A stretch of 64,000 nucleotides of DNA from positions 122,957-186,956 of the forward strand of contig CAWFVJ010000012.1 of NCBI GenBank assembly GCA_963819175.1, written 5' to 3'. This document shows positions 55,558 through 63,727 of this stretch, piece after piece. How positions within the stretch are numbered: the first letter of the stretch is position 1; every line of letters starts with the position of its first letter. Source of the DNA: CAWBRT01 sp963819175. Its GTDB lineage: Bacteria > Acidobacteriota > Terriglobia > Terriglobales > Acidobacteriaceae. The notes below the pieces were generated by a model that saw only the letters and a list, made by a program, of their open reading frames with translations, had not been told where the DNA came from and made no database searches. Both the position numbers and the translations under genes were made by a program.

Positions 55558-55870
55558 AGCATCCGATTAAACGGGTGATAATTCAACCTGAATATCGTTT
55601 TCCAGCTCTTGGCCCCCAGGGCTTTTTATGTGGAAACTCTGAAAAGCGAGATCGCGGGGTGATTCCGGCTGGAGTTGTCCCGAACGGATTGCTTCACATG
55701 GACAACTGTCACATTCATATGTGATCGTAATCACTAAAAGCCCTTTCAGGCCGTAGTAATTAAAGACAGCAGGGCTCCCCGCCATGTTCACAATCCGTCT
55801 GTAAAAAGGAACAGCGCCACGAAGGCGTTGAAGCCCTGTTTTAGCAGCCGATTAGGAGAGGTGGACGAAA
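55558..55870. other. Divergent intergenic region
   Basis: Contains promoters for the symporter and for the ferredoxin gene. A 74-residue minus-strand frame (55791-55567) is protein-like in part (GLKGLLVITITYECDSCPCE) but has no family and no binding site. I see no clear operator. Confidence 0.35.
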
Positions 55871-56482
55871 ATGAAATTGATCTCCTTGAACCCTCTTGTC
55901 GATCAGGACGCATGCAATGGCTGCGTGGTGTGCAGCAGCGTTTGCCCCACGCTGGCAATCACCCTGGTGGACAGGAAAGCCGTTGTTAAAGAAGAGGATT
56001 GCCGGGGTTGCGGCGCCTGCGATCAGCGTTGTCCGGTCTATGCCATCAGCATGCATAAGCTGGACGCCCCCTACACCGTTGGGGTCGCCGTGGGCGACGT
56101 TCCCTATGACAAGATCGAGGCGCTCTGCCTGAAGGCCAACCTCAATCCGCAACAGCTTATTTGCTATTGCACCGCCACTCGCGCCGAAGAAGTGGCTGCT
56201 GCCATTTTGAAAGGGGCTACGTCTCCGGAAGAGCTTTCCAAGCAGACGGGCATTCGTACCGGATGCAAAGTCGAATGCATTGAGCCCGCCTTGCGGCTAC
56301 TGCAGGCGGCAGGAATTACTCCCGAGCGGCCGGTTGGCTGGCAATGGTATGGGCTGACGCCCACGGTGTGGACCATCCCGGAAGAGGTCAAGGCCAAGTA
56401 TGGCAGCCGGGGTTTCTATTTTGAAGAAGATATCGAATTGTTTAAGAAGGTAGCGCGGTCGGCCGAAGCCGGAGAGGAGTGA
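55871..56482 (+). CDS. Two-cluster ferredoxin fused to BFD-like [2Fe-2S] domain
   Basis: A 203-residue protein. CNGCVVCSSVCPTLAITLVD and CRGCGACDQRCPVYAISMHK are two 4Fe-4S motifs. ICYCTATRAEEVAAAIL and TGIRTGCKVECIEPAL form a BFD-like 2Fe-2S domain with Cys residues in the usual pattern. The C-terminal 60 residues are unique (GWQWYGLTPTVWTIPEEV). It could carry electrons between the flavoprotein and the unknown enzyme at 56489, seven bases downstream. Confidence 0.82.
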   Translation: MKLISLNPLVDQDACNGCVVCSSVCPTLAITLVDRKAVVKEEDCRGCGACDQRCPVYAISMHKLDAPYTVGVAVGDVPYDKIEALCLKANLNPQQLICYCTATRAEEVAAAILKGATSPEELSKQTGIRTGCKVECIEPALRLLQAAGITPERPVGWQWYGLTPTVWTIPEEVKAKYGSRGFYFEEDIELFKKVARSAEAGEE

Positions 56483-56488
56483 TGCCTG

Positions 56489-57964
56489 ATGAAAAGCGAA
56501 CGGACGTCCAAGCGTAACCCGATTACGCCAATGCTGCCGAGGGCTTCCCAGTACGGTATCGCACCGGAACTGGTGACGAAGCGGTTGGCGGAGTATCCGG
56601 AGATGACATCGCTGCTGGTGAAGGACCTTTTCACCGATACGCCGGCGGTGATTTATCCCTCCGAGACCGGCATTTCAGCGGTTCGCAAGGCGGCGGAAGA
56701 GGCATTAAGCCGGGTCGATATGTCGATGATCAAGCCCGGGCAATCGGTGAATGTGTGCGCCTCCCACCACGGCTTCACGCTGCTGGGCGGCGAGCCTTAT
56801 GCCGAGCTATTGCGCGCGGTCCGCGACGTGATTGCCGCCCGCACGGGCACCCAGAACATTCGCCTGCGCGCCGGCGTCGGCCTGCGTTTCCGCGAGACCG
56901 AGGAATACATTAAACGCTACCACCTGGACGAGCATTACAAGGGCAAGGCCAAGGGCGTAGCCCCGATCGACGAAGCCGTCGCCATTCAGACGGAGATCGG
57001 CACCCTGTACGGCATCAAGGCGATCTACGACGCCGACTGGATCGTACACGTGCACAACAGCGACGTGCGCGAAGTCCATTTCCACCGGCAGGTCGACCGC
57101 GCCGTCAAGCCGTTCGGCATGTCCTATGCGCGCATCGAAACCCGTTCCACCTATCACTGGAACATGGGACCGCGGGGGGCGAACTTTACCGCCCGGGCCA
57201 TCTTCGACTCCGAGTATGTGAAGAACAAGTTTGCCTTCACGGCCTTCCTGAACATGTCTCCCAGCGGCGTGGTTGGGGTGAGCGCGGAAAACAATCTTTA
57301 CGCCTTGAACGACCAGATTACGGTGGAAGGATTGCAGTACTACGGCAAGATCATGACCCTGCTGGGCGAGATCGATGAGTGCATTGCCGGGCTGGATTTT
57401 CCGTGTCCGGTGCCGTACGTCTTTGCCGCCGGCGTGATTTACGCGAACTTCATCGGCGCCAACCAGGATCTGTTCGATCTTGAGCAGCCGCTGCCGCCGT
57501 ACACGTGGTACACGGAGGCTTTTTACGGCAAGAACGGCAAGCCACTGGTGGACGGCATCCTTCCGGTGAACCCAGCAATCAGGATGGTCGTTCACAATTA
57601 TGCGTGGGGCGGATATCCCAGCGCATTTTTCTCCGAGCACGTGCCGACTGTAGTAGTGGGCCAGAAGCAGGCCGAGCTGTTTAATTCCGACCCGCAAAAC
57701 CTGGATTACATGAAGTGGGCGGTGGTGACGAACCGACTCGATGATGCGATGCACTTCGCGTACAAAGTTGCCAAGACCGACAACGTGATCATCTTCGACG
57801 GCGCCATGGGCGGCATCAATGTGAGCGAAAGTCTGGCTGAGCTGTTGGTGCGCAAAGCCCCCGAGGTCTCGGCCCGGGTCGATGCGGAGCTGATGCCGAG
57901 GTGGCTCAAGCAGCGTGGCGTCACGGGCAAAGCGGAGCAGCGCGTATTGGCCGCAGCAAGGTAG
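56489..57964 (+). CDS. Unrecognised 491-residue protein
   Basis: I do not recognise its family with confidence. Conserved-looking stretches are SVNVCASHHGFTLLGGEPYA, HVHNSDVREVHFHRQVDRAV (His- and Asp-rich), SAENNLYALNDQITVEGLQY, NPAIRMVVHNYAWGGYPSAF, EHVPTVVVGQKQAELFNSD and IIFDGAMGGINVSESLAELL. The His-rich region suggests metal binding. No signal peptide or membrane segment is seen. The tail shares phrases such as DGAMGGINVSES that I associate, weakly, with LarA-like proteins. It starts after GAGGAG, next to the ferredoxin, and precedes NadC-like and molybdopterin-binding genes. Confidence 0.7.
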   Translation: MKSERTSKRNPITPMLPRASQYGIAPELVTKRLAEYPEMTSLLVKDLFTDTPAVIYPSETGISAVRKAAEEALSRVDMSMIKPGQSVNVCASHHGFTLLGGEPYAELLRAVRDVIAARTGTQNIRLRAGVGLRFRETEEYIKRYHLDEHYKGKAKGVAPIDEAVAIQTEIGTLYGIKAIYDADWIVHVHNSDVREVHFHRQVDRAVKPFGMSYARIETRSTYHWNMGPRGANFTARAIFDSEYVKNKFAFTAFLNMSPSGVVGVSAENNLYALNDQITVEGLQYYGKIMTLLGEIDECIAGLDFPCPVPYVFAAGVIYANFIGANQDLFDLEQPLPPYTWYTEAFYGKNGKPLVDGILPVNPAIRMVVHNYAWGGYPSAFFSEHVPTVVVGQKQAELFNSDPQNLDYMKWAVVTNRLDDAMHFAYKVAKTDNVIIFDGAMGGINVSESLAELLVRKAPEVSARVDAELMPRWLKQRGVTGKAEQRVLAAAR

Positions 57965-57983
57965 TGGATTGAAGGGGGATGTT

Positions 57984-58818
57984 TTGCAAACCGCGGCCAG
58001 AGTGCAGCAGGATGTTCGGGAGATAATATTTGCCGGGATCAATGGCCGGCAATTCAGCGCCGGGATCGTCGTCGAAAGAGACGGAGTTGTAGCCGGAATC
58101 GTCCGTCTGCAAGCCGCTTTAGCGGAGGCGGGAATCGGCGCTGAGTTGCTGCTGGCCGACGGTGCCGAGGTGAAGGCTGGCTCGGTCGTCGGCCGGAGTC
58201 GGCGGTACCGCGACGCAGATTGCCGTCGCTGAAGAGTTCGCGATCGGCAAATTGGCCAAGTCGTCCGGGATTGCGACGGCGGCCCGTCGCGCAGTCCAAC
58301 TTGCCGGTGACGAGATGAAGATCGTCTGCGGCGCGTGGAAGAAAATGCCCGCGGAGATCAAATCGATTGTCAGGGAGGCGGTCGCTTGTGGCGGGGCCTC
58401 CTTCCGGATCACGGACCAACCTTTCCTCTATCTTGATAAGAACTTTGTTCGGATGCTGGGCGGAATTGAGGCCACGCTCAACGCAGTGGCTTCGGTCCGC
58501 GATAAGTTGAAGGTGATTCAATTGAAGGGCGAATTCGCCAGCGTTGCTCAGGAAGCGATCACGGCGGTCACCCACGGCGCGGATATCCTGATGATCGATA
58601 CGGGCAGTCTTGCCGATTTCGAAGCGGCGCGAAGAGCGCTGGAAGCCATGGGTCTGCGGCAGCAGGTGAAATTGGCGTTTGCCAAGGGCGTGCGTCTGCA
58701 GGACATTCCCGCTATGAAAGACTGTGGCATCGACATCCTGGACATCGGTTCCGAGATCGTGGATGCTCCGCTGCTTGACATGAAGTTGGACGTCAACCTG
58801 GTGCCGCCGTGCAACTGA
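57984..58818 (+). pseudogene. NadC/ModD-like phosphoribosyltransferase, one frameshift
   Basis: First frame from TTG 57984 (GGGGG site upstream): REIIFAGINGRQFSAGIVVE and LLLADGAEVKAGSVVG. Near 58190 an extra base moves the reading frame to AGVGGTATQIAVAEEFAIGK, LAKSSGIATAARRAVQLAGD, RRALEAMGLRQQVKLAFAKG and DCGIDILDIGSEIVDAPLLD, the barrel of quinolinate phosphoribosyltransferase (NadC) and its relative ModD. It would couple a pyridine-type or related acid to PRPP. Overlaps the next gene by ten bases. NadC and ModD cannot be told apart. Confidence 0.7.
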
Positions 58819-59715
58819 ATCTGCTGGAAAAAACCGAACTGCGCATCTACGGCCTTGATCTCCACGAGGTAAACCTGACCACCGTGGCCGCCAGAGCCGC
58901 CAAGATTCTTGAGTTGCCAGTCGAACAAGTGCTGGTGGTGGACGTGAGAGACGATCACATCTGTCTCGACATTCTGGCGAAGACGGTTGATATGCGGCAG
59001 CTCATCGGCAAGCAGAGCAGTCTGCTCGATGAGTTACGTGGCATCGAGGGCCTGAAGGTGAGGGACGATGCCTACGTCGATTCGGCGGGCATCATGGGCC
59101 TCATTAGTTGTGAGCCGTTGCAATCGGGCGAGATCGTCGCCCGCACCGCTGCCATGAGCGACGAGATCGAACGCACGGTCCTGCGCCGCGCACGGGTCTA
59201 CGCAACCGGCTTTGAAGTCAAGCGGGGAATGATCGAAGACACCAACTCTCCCTACCTTATAGGGCTGCTTGAATCGCAGGGCTACAAGGCCGAGTTCGGC
59301 GGGATTTTGGAAGACGACGTCCACGCCATCACTCACGCGCTGCGGGATGCGGCCGAACGGGGATTTGGCCTGGTGATTACGACGGGTGGCGTGGGCGCGG
59401 AAGATAAGGATTTCAGCGTCGAAGCGGTGACCGAGAATTGACCCCGAGGCGGCCACTCCCTGGATCGTCAAGTTCCAGGCGGGCACTGGCCGTCATTTGA
59501 AGGAGGGCGTGCGCATCGGCGTCGGCCAGTATGGGCTGACGACGTACGTGAGCCTCCCCGGGCCGCATGACGAGGTCGAGGCCAGCGCCATGGCGCTGCG
59601 AAAGTTCTGCACCGCCGGTCGGGTGGATAAGCTCGCTTTGGCGAATGCGGTGGTCGAGATTCTGCGGGAAAAACTGCGAGGCAAGCAAGCGCACTGGCAC
59701 GCGCATCGCCACTGA
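58809..59715 (+). pseudogene. Molybdopterin-binding (MoaB/Mog/CinA-like) protein, one frameshift
   Basis: Residues 1-120 read TTVAARAAKILELPVEQVLV and LIGKQSSLLDELRG with no known domain. The MPT-binding part has EIVARTAAMSDEIERTVLRR, EDDVHAITHALRDAAERGFG and VITTGGVGAEDKDFSVEAV. After a stop at 59441 the other frame continues DPEAATPWIVKFQAGTGRHL and KEGVRIGVGQYGLTTYVSLP to 59715. Two bases were probably lost or one gained. Such proteins bind molybdenum cofactor or its precursor; the role with a NadC-like partner is unclear. Confidence 0.7.
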
Positions 59716-59732
59716 GCCTGTTTAGGAGACGT

Positions 59733-60311
59733 ATGGACAAGATTATTAAGCAGGTTCTCGAAGCGACTTTAGAGTTTCTTCCACGTGAATTCAAGCGCAT
59801 GCCACTTGAAAGATGGTCCGAAGCAGTCTTTCGCTATTACTTTTGTCGCTTCCTATCGCGAACGCATAAAGAAGTTCGTCAAGATTTCGAATGCAGCCGT
59901 ATTGATCTCGTACTTAGGTGCCCACCTGAAACTGCTTTTGTCGAATTCAAGTTTTACGGTCACCCTCCCAGGTTCGAACCGTATACGGGTGAGCGTGCTC
60001 CCGGATTCAAAGGAGGCCCTGGAGCGAAAAATTTTTCGGAGTTCCAAAAGTGCATCAACCAACTCGCCGATCTCCGTTCTGAACTTGGTTTATCGAAGTA
60101 CCTGATCCTCTTCTATGCTGATCCTCAGCACCTGCAGCCTCAGCAGCATACATTCTCAATGTACTATGACGACTACAAACACCCCGACCGAGTGGTCAGG
60201 CTTAAAATTATTCACAAGAAAGTTCTGCAGATGAAAGAGCATGAGATCACATGCAAGCTTTTCAAGATTTCTGTCCCGAGTAGAGCGAAAGCCCAGGCAT
60301 CTGCCCGCTAA
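59733..60311 (+). CDS. PD-(D/E)XK nuclease-like protein, orphan
   Basis: A 192-residue protein. CSRIDLVLRCPPETAFVEFK contains Asp and Glu-x-Lys spaced as in PD-(D/E)XK folds, followed by FYGHPPRFEPYTGERAPGFK. A C-terminal helical part has NFSEFQKCINQLADLRSELG. No restriction subunit, methylase or other partner is present. It lies in the catabolic gene run with an ATG at 59733 and a weak binding site. A restriction- or repair-type endonuclease is possible; function is unproven. Confidence 0.6.
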   Translation: MDKIIKQVLEATLEFLPREFKRMPLERWSEAVFRYYFCRFLSRTHKEVRQDFECSRIDLVLRCPPETAFVEFKFYGHPPRFEPYTGERAPGFKGGPGAKNFSEFQKCINQLADLRSELGLSKYLILFYADPQHLQPQQHTFSMYYDDYKHPDRVVRLKIIHKKVLQMKEHEITCKLFKISVPSRAKAQASAR

Positions 60312-60331
60312 TTTGGACCAAGGAGCCCCTA

Positions 60332-61438
60332 ATGCCAAGCCTTACCCAAACGCGCATTGCAAAAGCACAGGCAATGATGTCTGAGCTTGGGCTGGACATT
60401 CTGTTCGTCAACAATCGTGAAAACCTGATTTACTTCACCGGCCTGACCCAGATCGAGTGCCAGGCGATTCTGATACCGCGCGAAGGCGAAGCCTGCACCG
60501 TGGCATTGTGGCTCGACGCCGGATACGTGCGGCAAGAAACGGGACTCACCACTTACGGCTATGAGTTTCCGCGCGAATCACTGGTCGGGAAGTGCATTGA
60601 ACGCATCAAGGCATTCGGCTACGTGTCTCCTCGTATTGGATTCGAGCGCTACTTTGTGGCGTTCGGCGTATACGACAGTTTACGGAAGGAGTTTTCCGAA
60701 GAGAACTTTTCCGGCGCCGGTGATCTGTTCTATCGCATACGGGCAATCAAGGACGAAACAGAATTGCAATGGATGCGCCAGGCCGGCGAGATCGTGGCCT
60801 TGGGAATGGAAGCAGCAGCGAAGTCCGTGCACTCGGGCGTAAGAGAGATTGAGGTGCTGGCGGAGGCCGAATACGCGATGCTGAAGGCCGGCTCCGACGG
60901 TTCGCCCTTCCGTCCCCAGGTGGTTTCGGGCGAACGCGCGCTGCTTACGCATCCTTGCGCCACCAGCAAAAAGATAGAGGCGGGCGAGATCGTCGTGATC
61001 CACTTGGGTGCGGCTTGCCATGGCTACTGCGCCAAGATGTGCCGCACCGCCGCGGTCGGCGAGGTTGCGCCGGGCTACCACCAAGTGCATGAACTGCTGC
61101 TCAAGGCGCAATGCGCCGCGATTCAGGCTTTAAGACCCGGCGTCAGTGCAAACGATGTGGACGCCGCGGCCCGAGCAATAGTGATTGAGGCAGGGCTGGA
61201 AAAGCAATACCTCGAACATGCGGGTTACGGTGTAGGGATCAGGCAATCGGAGTTTTATCCCATTATCGGCAAGGGGCGGAGCGAGAGGATTGAGACTGGG
61301 ATGGTCGTGGACCTGCTGCTGCCGACCATTTACCGAAAGCATGGCGGCGGCCCGCGAATTACCGATTGTATTCACGTCGGCCAAGAGGGAAACGAGATTC
61401 TGACTCGCTTTCCGCGAGAGATGGTTCAAGTTTCATAG
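60332..61438 (+). CDS. M24-family protein (creatinase/prolidase fold) lacking metal ligands
   Basis: A 368-residue two-domain protein. N-terminal creatinase-like region: ILFVNNRENLIYFTGLTQIE. The C-terminal pita-bread fold: FYRIRAIKDETELQWMRQAG, ECDA-type HGYCAKMCRTAAVGEV and LEHAGYGVGIRQSEFYP. The Asp-x-Gly and Asp of the metal site (usually DxGxxxxxYxSDxTRT) are replaced by His-Leu-Gly and Ala-Lys, and the Glu near the end by Asp, so metal binding is unlikely. It may act like creatinase or ectoine hydrolase, which use no metal in this way. Confidence 0.8.
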   Translation: MPSLTQTRIAKAQAMMSELGLDILFVNNRENLIYFTGLTQIECQAILIPREGEACTVALWLDAGYVRQETGLTTYGYEFPRESLVGKCIERIKAFGYVSPRIGFERYFVAFGVYDSLRKEFSEENFSGAGDLFYRIRAIKDETELQWMRQAGEIVALGMEAAAKSVHSGVREIEVLAEAEYAMLKAGSDGSPFRPQVVSGERALLTHPCATSKKIEAGEIVVIHLGAACHGYCAKMCRTAAVGEVAPGYHQVHELLLKAQCAAIQALRPGVSANDVDAAARAIVIEAGLEKQYLEHAGYGVGIRQSEFYPIIGKGRSERIETGMVVDLLLPTIYRKHGGGPRITDCIHVGQEGNEILTRFPREMVQVS

Positions 61439-61499
61439 TGCGAGAGCGTGCCGCACTCCTTCAGGGAGAGCGGTCAATCCCATTGAGGAGGCGAACGAA

Positions 61500-62756
61500 G
61501 TGATTTTGGAAAAAGGGTACGATCTCAAGGAAAGTTTCAAGATCCTCTGCAAGAATATTAACGCCGCCGCAGTCGGCACCGGCCTTGTGGCTACGCTGTT
61601 CAGCACATTGGGCCCCGGCGTGATCGTGATGAATGCGGCCAAGCAGGGCGGCTTGACCGACGCGCAAGCGGTATCGTGGCTGCTTGGCATTTACGGCTTC
61701 GGCGGTTTGTGTACCATGTTCGTGGCTTTGCGCTACCGCATACCGTTGGTCATCGCTTTCAGCATTCCGGGAGCAATTCTGCTGGGCAAACTCCTGGCGC
61801 GGTTTTCGTTGAGCCAAGCGGTGGGCGCCTACATGGTGGTCGGCTTGGTAACCCTGATTCTCACGCTCACGGGAGCCATCAAGAAAGTTGTTGATCATAT
61901 CCCTGGCCCCGTGATGCTGGGCATGGTGGGCGGCGTGCTGCTCAGTTTTGGAGTCGGCATGTTCAGCGCAGCCATTAAGAAGCCTTCGATTTATGGGATC
62001 ATGCTGGTGATTTTTCTTGCCGTCATGGGGTTCCGGAAATTCAGCCAGAAATTTCCGCCGATCATTGTTGCCATGGTTGTGGGAGCGGTGTTGCTGTATT
62101 TCTTCGGTCTGATCACGCCGGTCACGATGAGCTGGCAGTTTGCGCAGCCGCGGCTTGCCTTGCCCTCGTTCAGTTGGTCGGCCATCCTCAACATCAGCGT
62201 GCCGCTGTTCTTCCTGGTGATTGGCGTACAGAACATCCAGGCGGTCGGCGTGCTCATGGCCGAAGGCTACACACCGCCAATCAACGCCATGTACCTGATC
62301 CCCAGCATCGGAGCCTTCATTAACGGTTTTCTCGGCGCCCATCCGGCGGTTACCGCTGGTCCGAGCACGGCAATTTGTTCCGGTCCGGCGTCGGGTGAAC
62401 GCAAGGAGCTGCGCTTTATTTCCGCCTTCTTTGAAGGGGTATTTTGGTTCTGTTTCGCCTTGTTGGCCAAGGTCGCGGTGGATGCGGTGAAATTTGTTCC
62501 CGCTGAGTTCGCCGCCGTGCTTACCGGCTTGGCCATGTTCGACGTGTTCGGCAGCGCATTCAGGGGGGCGTTCACAGGACAATTCAAGGCTGGGGCTGTC
62601 GTGGCCTTTTTCATCACCATTACAAACCTGTCCATCCTCGGAATCGGTGCTCCGTTCTGGGCCATCGTGCTTGGAGTGCTGACGTCGTTGCTGGTGGAGC
62701 GGGGAGATTTTAAGTTCTTTCAGAAGGACAAGCAGGCGAAAGCGGCTACGGCTTAG
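61500..62756 (+). CDS. BenE-family benzoate/H+ symporter
   Basis: A 418-residue membrane protein with about 12 helices. TLGPGVIVMNAAKQGGLTDA, ALRYRIPLVIAFSIPGAILL, HIPGPVMLGMVGGVLLSFGV, LIPSIGAFINGFLGAHPAVT and GPSTAICSGPASGE match BenE. GTG start at 61500 follows GGAGG. It points to uptake of an aromatic acid, in agreement with UbiD and the hydratase. Confidence 0.85.
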   Translation: MILEKGYDLKESFKILCKNINAAAVGTGLVATLFSTLGPGVIVMNAAKQGGLTDAQAVSWLLGIYGFGGLCTMFVALRYRIPLVIAFSIPGAILLGKLLARFSLSQAVGAYMVVGLVTLILTLTGAIKKVVDHIPGPVMLGMVGGVLLSFGVGMFSAAIKKPSIYGIMLVIFLAVMGFRKFSQKFPPIIVAMVVGAVLLYFFGLITPVTMSWQFAQPRLALPSFSWSAILNISVPLFFLVIGVQNIQAVGVLMAEGYTPPINAMYLIPSIGAFINGFLGAHPAVTAGPSTAICSGPASGERKELRFISAFFEGVFWFCFALLAKVAVDAVKFVPAEFAAVLTGLAMFDVFGSAFRGAFTGQFKAGAVVAFFITITNLSILGIGAPFWAIVLGVLTSLLVERGDFKFFQKDKQAKAATA

Positions 62757-62923
62757 CGCGGAAGCAGCGCGGCCAGGGCGTTTAAGCATAGGTGTATTCC
62801 GGCGCCAGGCTTTATGGGATATTCCTCAGCTAAGCTGCTCTGGGCTGGGGAGGCTATGATCTGGTATGCACTTGAAAAGCCGGCGACGGCAAGACTCGCC
62901 GAGTCTTTAGTAAAGATGGAGAT

Positions 62924-63727
62924 ATGACCGTGCCAGTGGGGGAACCAGCAATCGAAATCGTGGAAAGAGCAGCGAACCTTTTGTGGTCGGCGCAGCAAGA
63001 GCTCCGAACCTGCGCTCCGGTGCGTGATTTGTTTAACGGAGCCGGGCCGGATCTTGCCTACCGGGTGCAGGAGCTGAACACAAACCGGCGGCTGGCGGAA
63101 GGGGCTCGTTTGGTGGGCCGCAAGATTGGGCTCACTTCGGTGGCAGTGCAAAAGCAGCTGGGCGTCGATCAGCCGGACTACGGAATGTTGTTTGCCGACA
63201 TGGCCCGGGCCGACGGCGAAACAGTCGCGATGACGCAGTTGATCCAACCGAAGGTGGAAGGCGAAATCGCGTTCGTGCTGGGACGAGACTTGGATTTCGC
63301 AACCCCGACCATCGCGGACCTGTTGCGGGCAGTCGAGTTCGCGGTGGCGGCAATCGAGATTGTCGATTCGCGCGTTCAGAACTGGGACATTCGACTGGTG
63401 GATACGATTGCCGACAACGCTTCGGCCGCGATGTACGTGCTGGGCACGCAGCCAAAGCTGTTGCGGGATATCGACCTGGTGCATTGTGGAATGCTGATGG
63501 AACGCGGTGGTGAGCAGGTTTCGATCGGCGCCGGCGAAGCGTGCATGGGGAATCCCCTGGCGGCAGCTCTCTGGTTGGCAGCGACCATGGCTCGCGTCGG
63601 ACGTCCACTCAAAGCCGGCGATACAATTCTTTCGGGCGCATTGGGACCCATGGTGCCAGCGAAATCCGGCGACGAATTCGAGGTGCGTGTTTCCGGCTTG
63701 GGCTCGGTGCGCGTGTCATTCGCCTAG
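62924..63727 (+). CDS. 2-keto-4-pentenoate hydratase (MhpD/DmpE-like)
   Basis: A 267-residue hydratase. AGPDLAYRVQELNTNRRLAE, RLVGRKIGLTSVAVQKQLGV, DQPDYGMLFADMARADGETV, QPKVEGEIAFVLGRDLD and VVDSRVQNWDIRLVDTIADN (here AIEIVDSRVQ) are family hallmarks. It adds water to 2-hydroxypenta-2,4-dienoate in meta-cleavage pathways. It stands 167 bases after BenE with ATG at 62924 and no strong binding site. Confidence 0.88.
   Translation: MTVPVGEPAIEIVERAANLLWSAQQELRTCAPVRDLFNGAGPDLAYRVQELNTNRRLAEGARLVGRKIGLTSVAVQKQLGVDQPDYGMLFADMARADGETVAMTQLIQPKVEGEIAFVLGRDLDFATPTIADLLRAVEFAVAAIEIVDSRVQNWDIRLVDTIADNASAAMYVLGTQPKLLRDIDLVHCGMLMERGGEQVSIGAGEACMGNPLAAALWLAATMARVGRPLKAGDTILSGALGPMVPAKSGDEFEVRVSGLGSVRVSFA

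Noticed and set aside
54772..55578. Plus-strand frame of 268 codons
   Set aside because: Antisense to the SSS symporter; low-complexity Asp/His/Arg text.
55567..55791. Small minus-strand frame of 74 codons between symporter and ferredoxin
   Set aside because: No binding site and no family; kept only as a note in the gap entry.
56807..58042. Long minus-strand frame of 411 codons
   Set aside because: Antisense shadow of the unknown gene at 56489; rich in Val, His and Arg with no recognisable motif.
61461..62789. Long minus-strand frame of 442 codons
   Set aside because: Antisense to the BenE permease; Gln, His and Arg-rich text typical of shadow frames.
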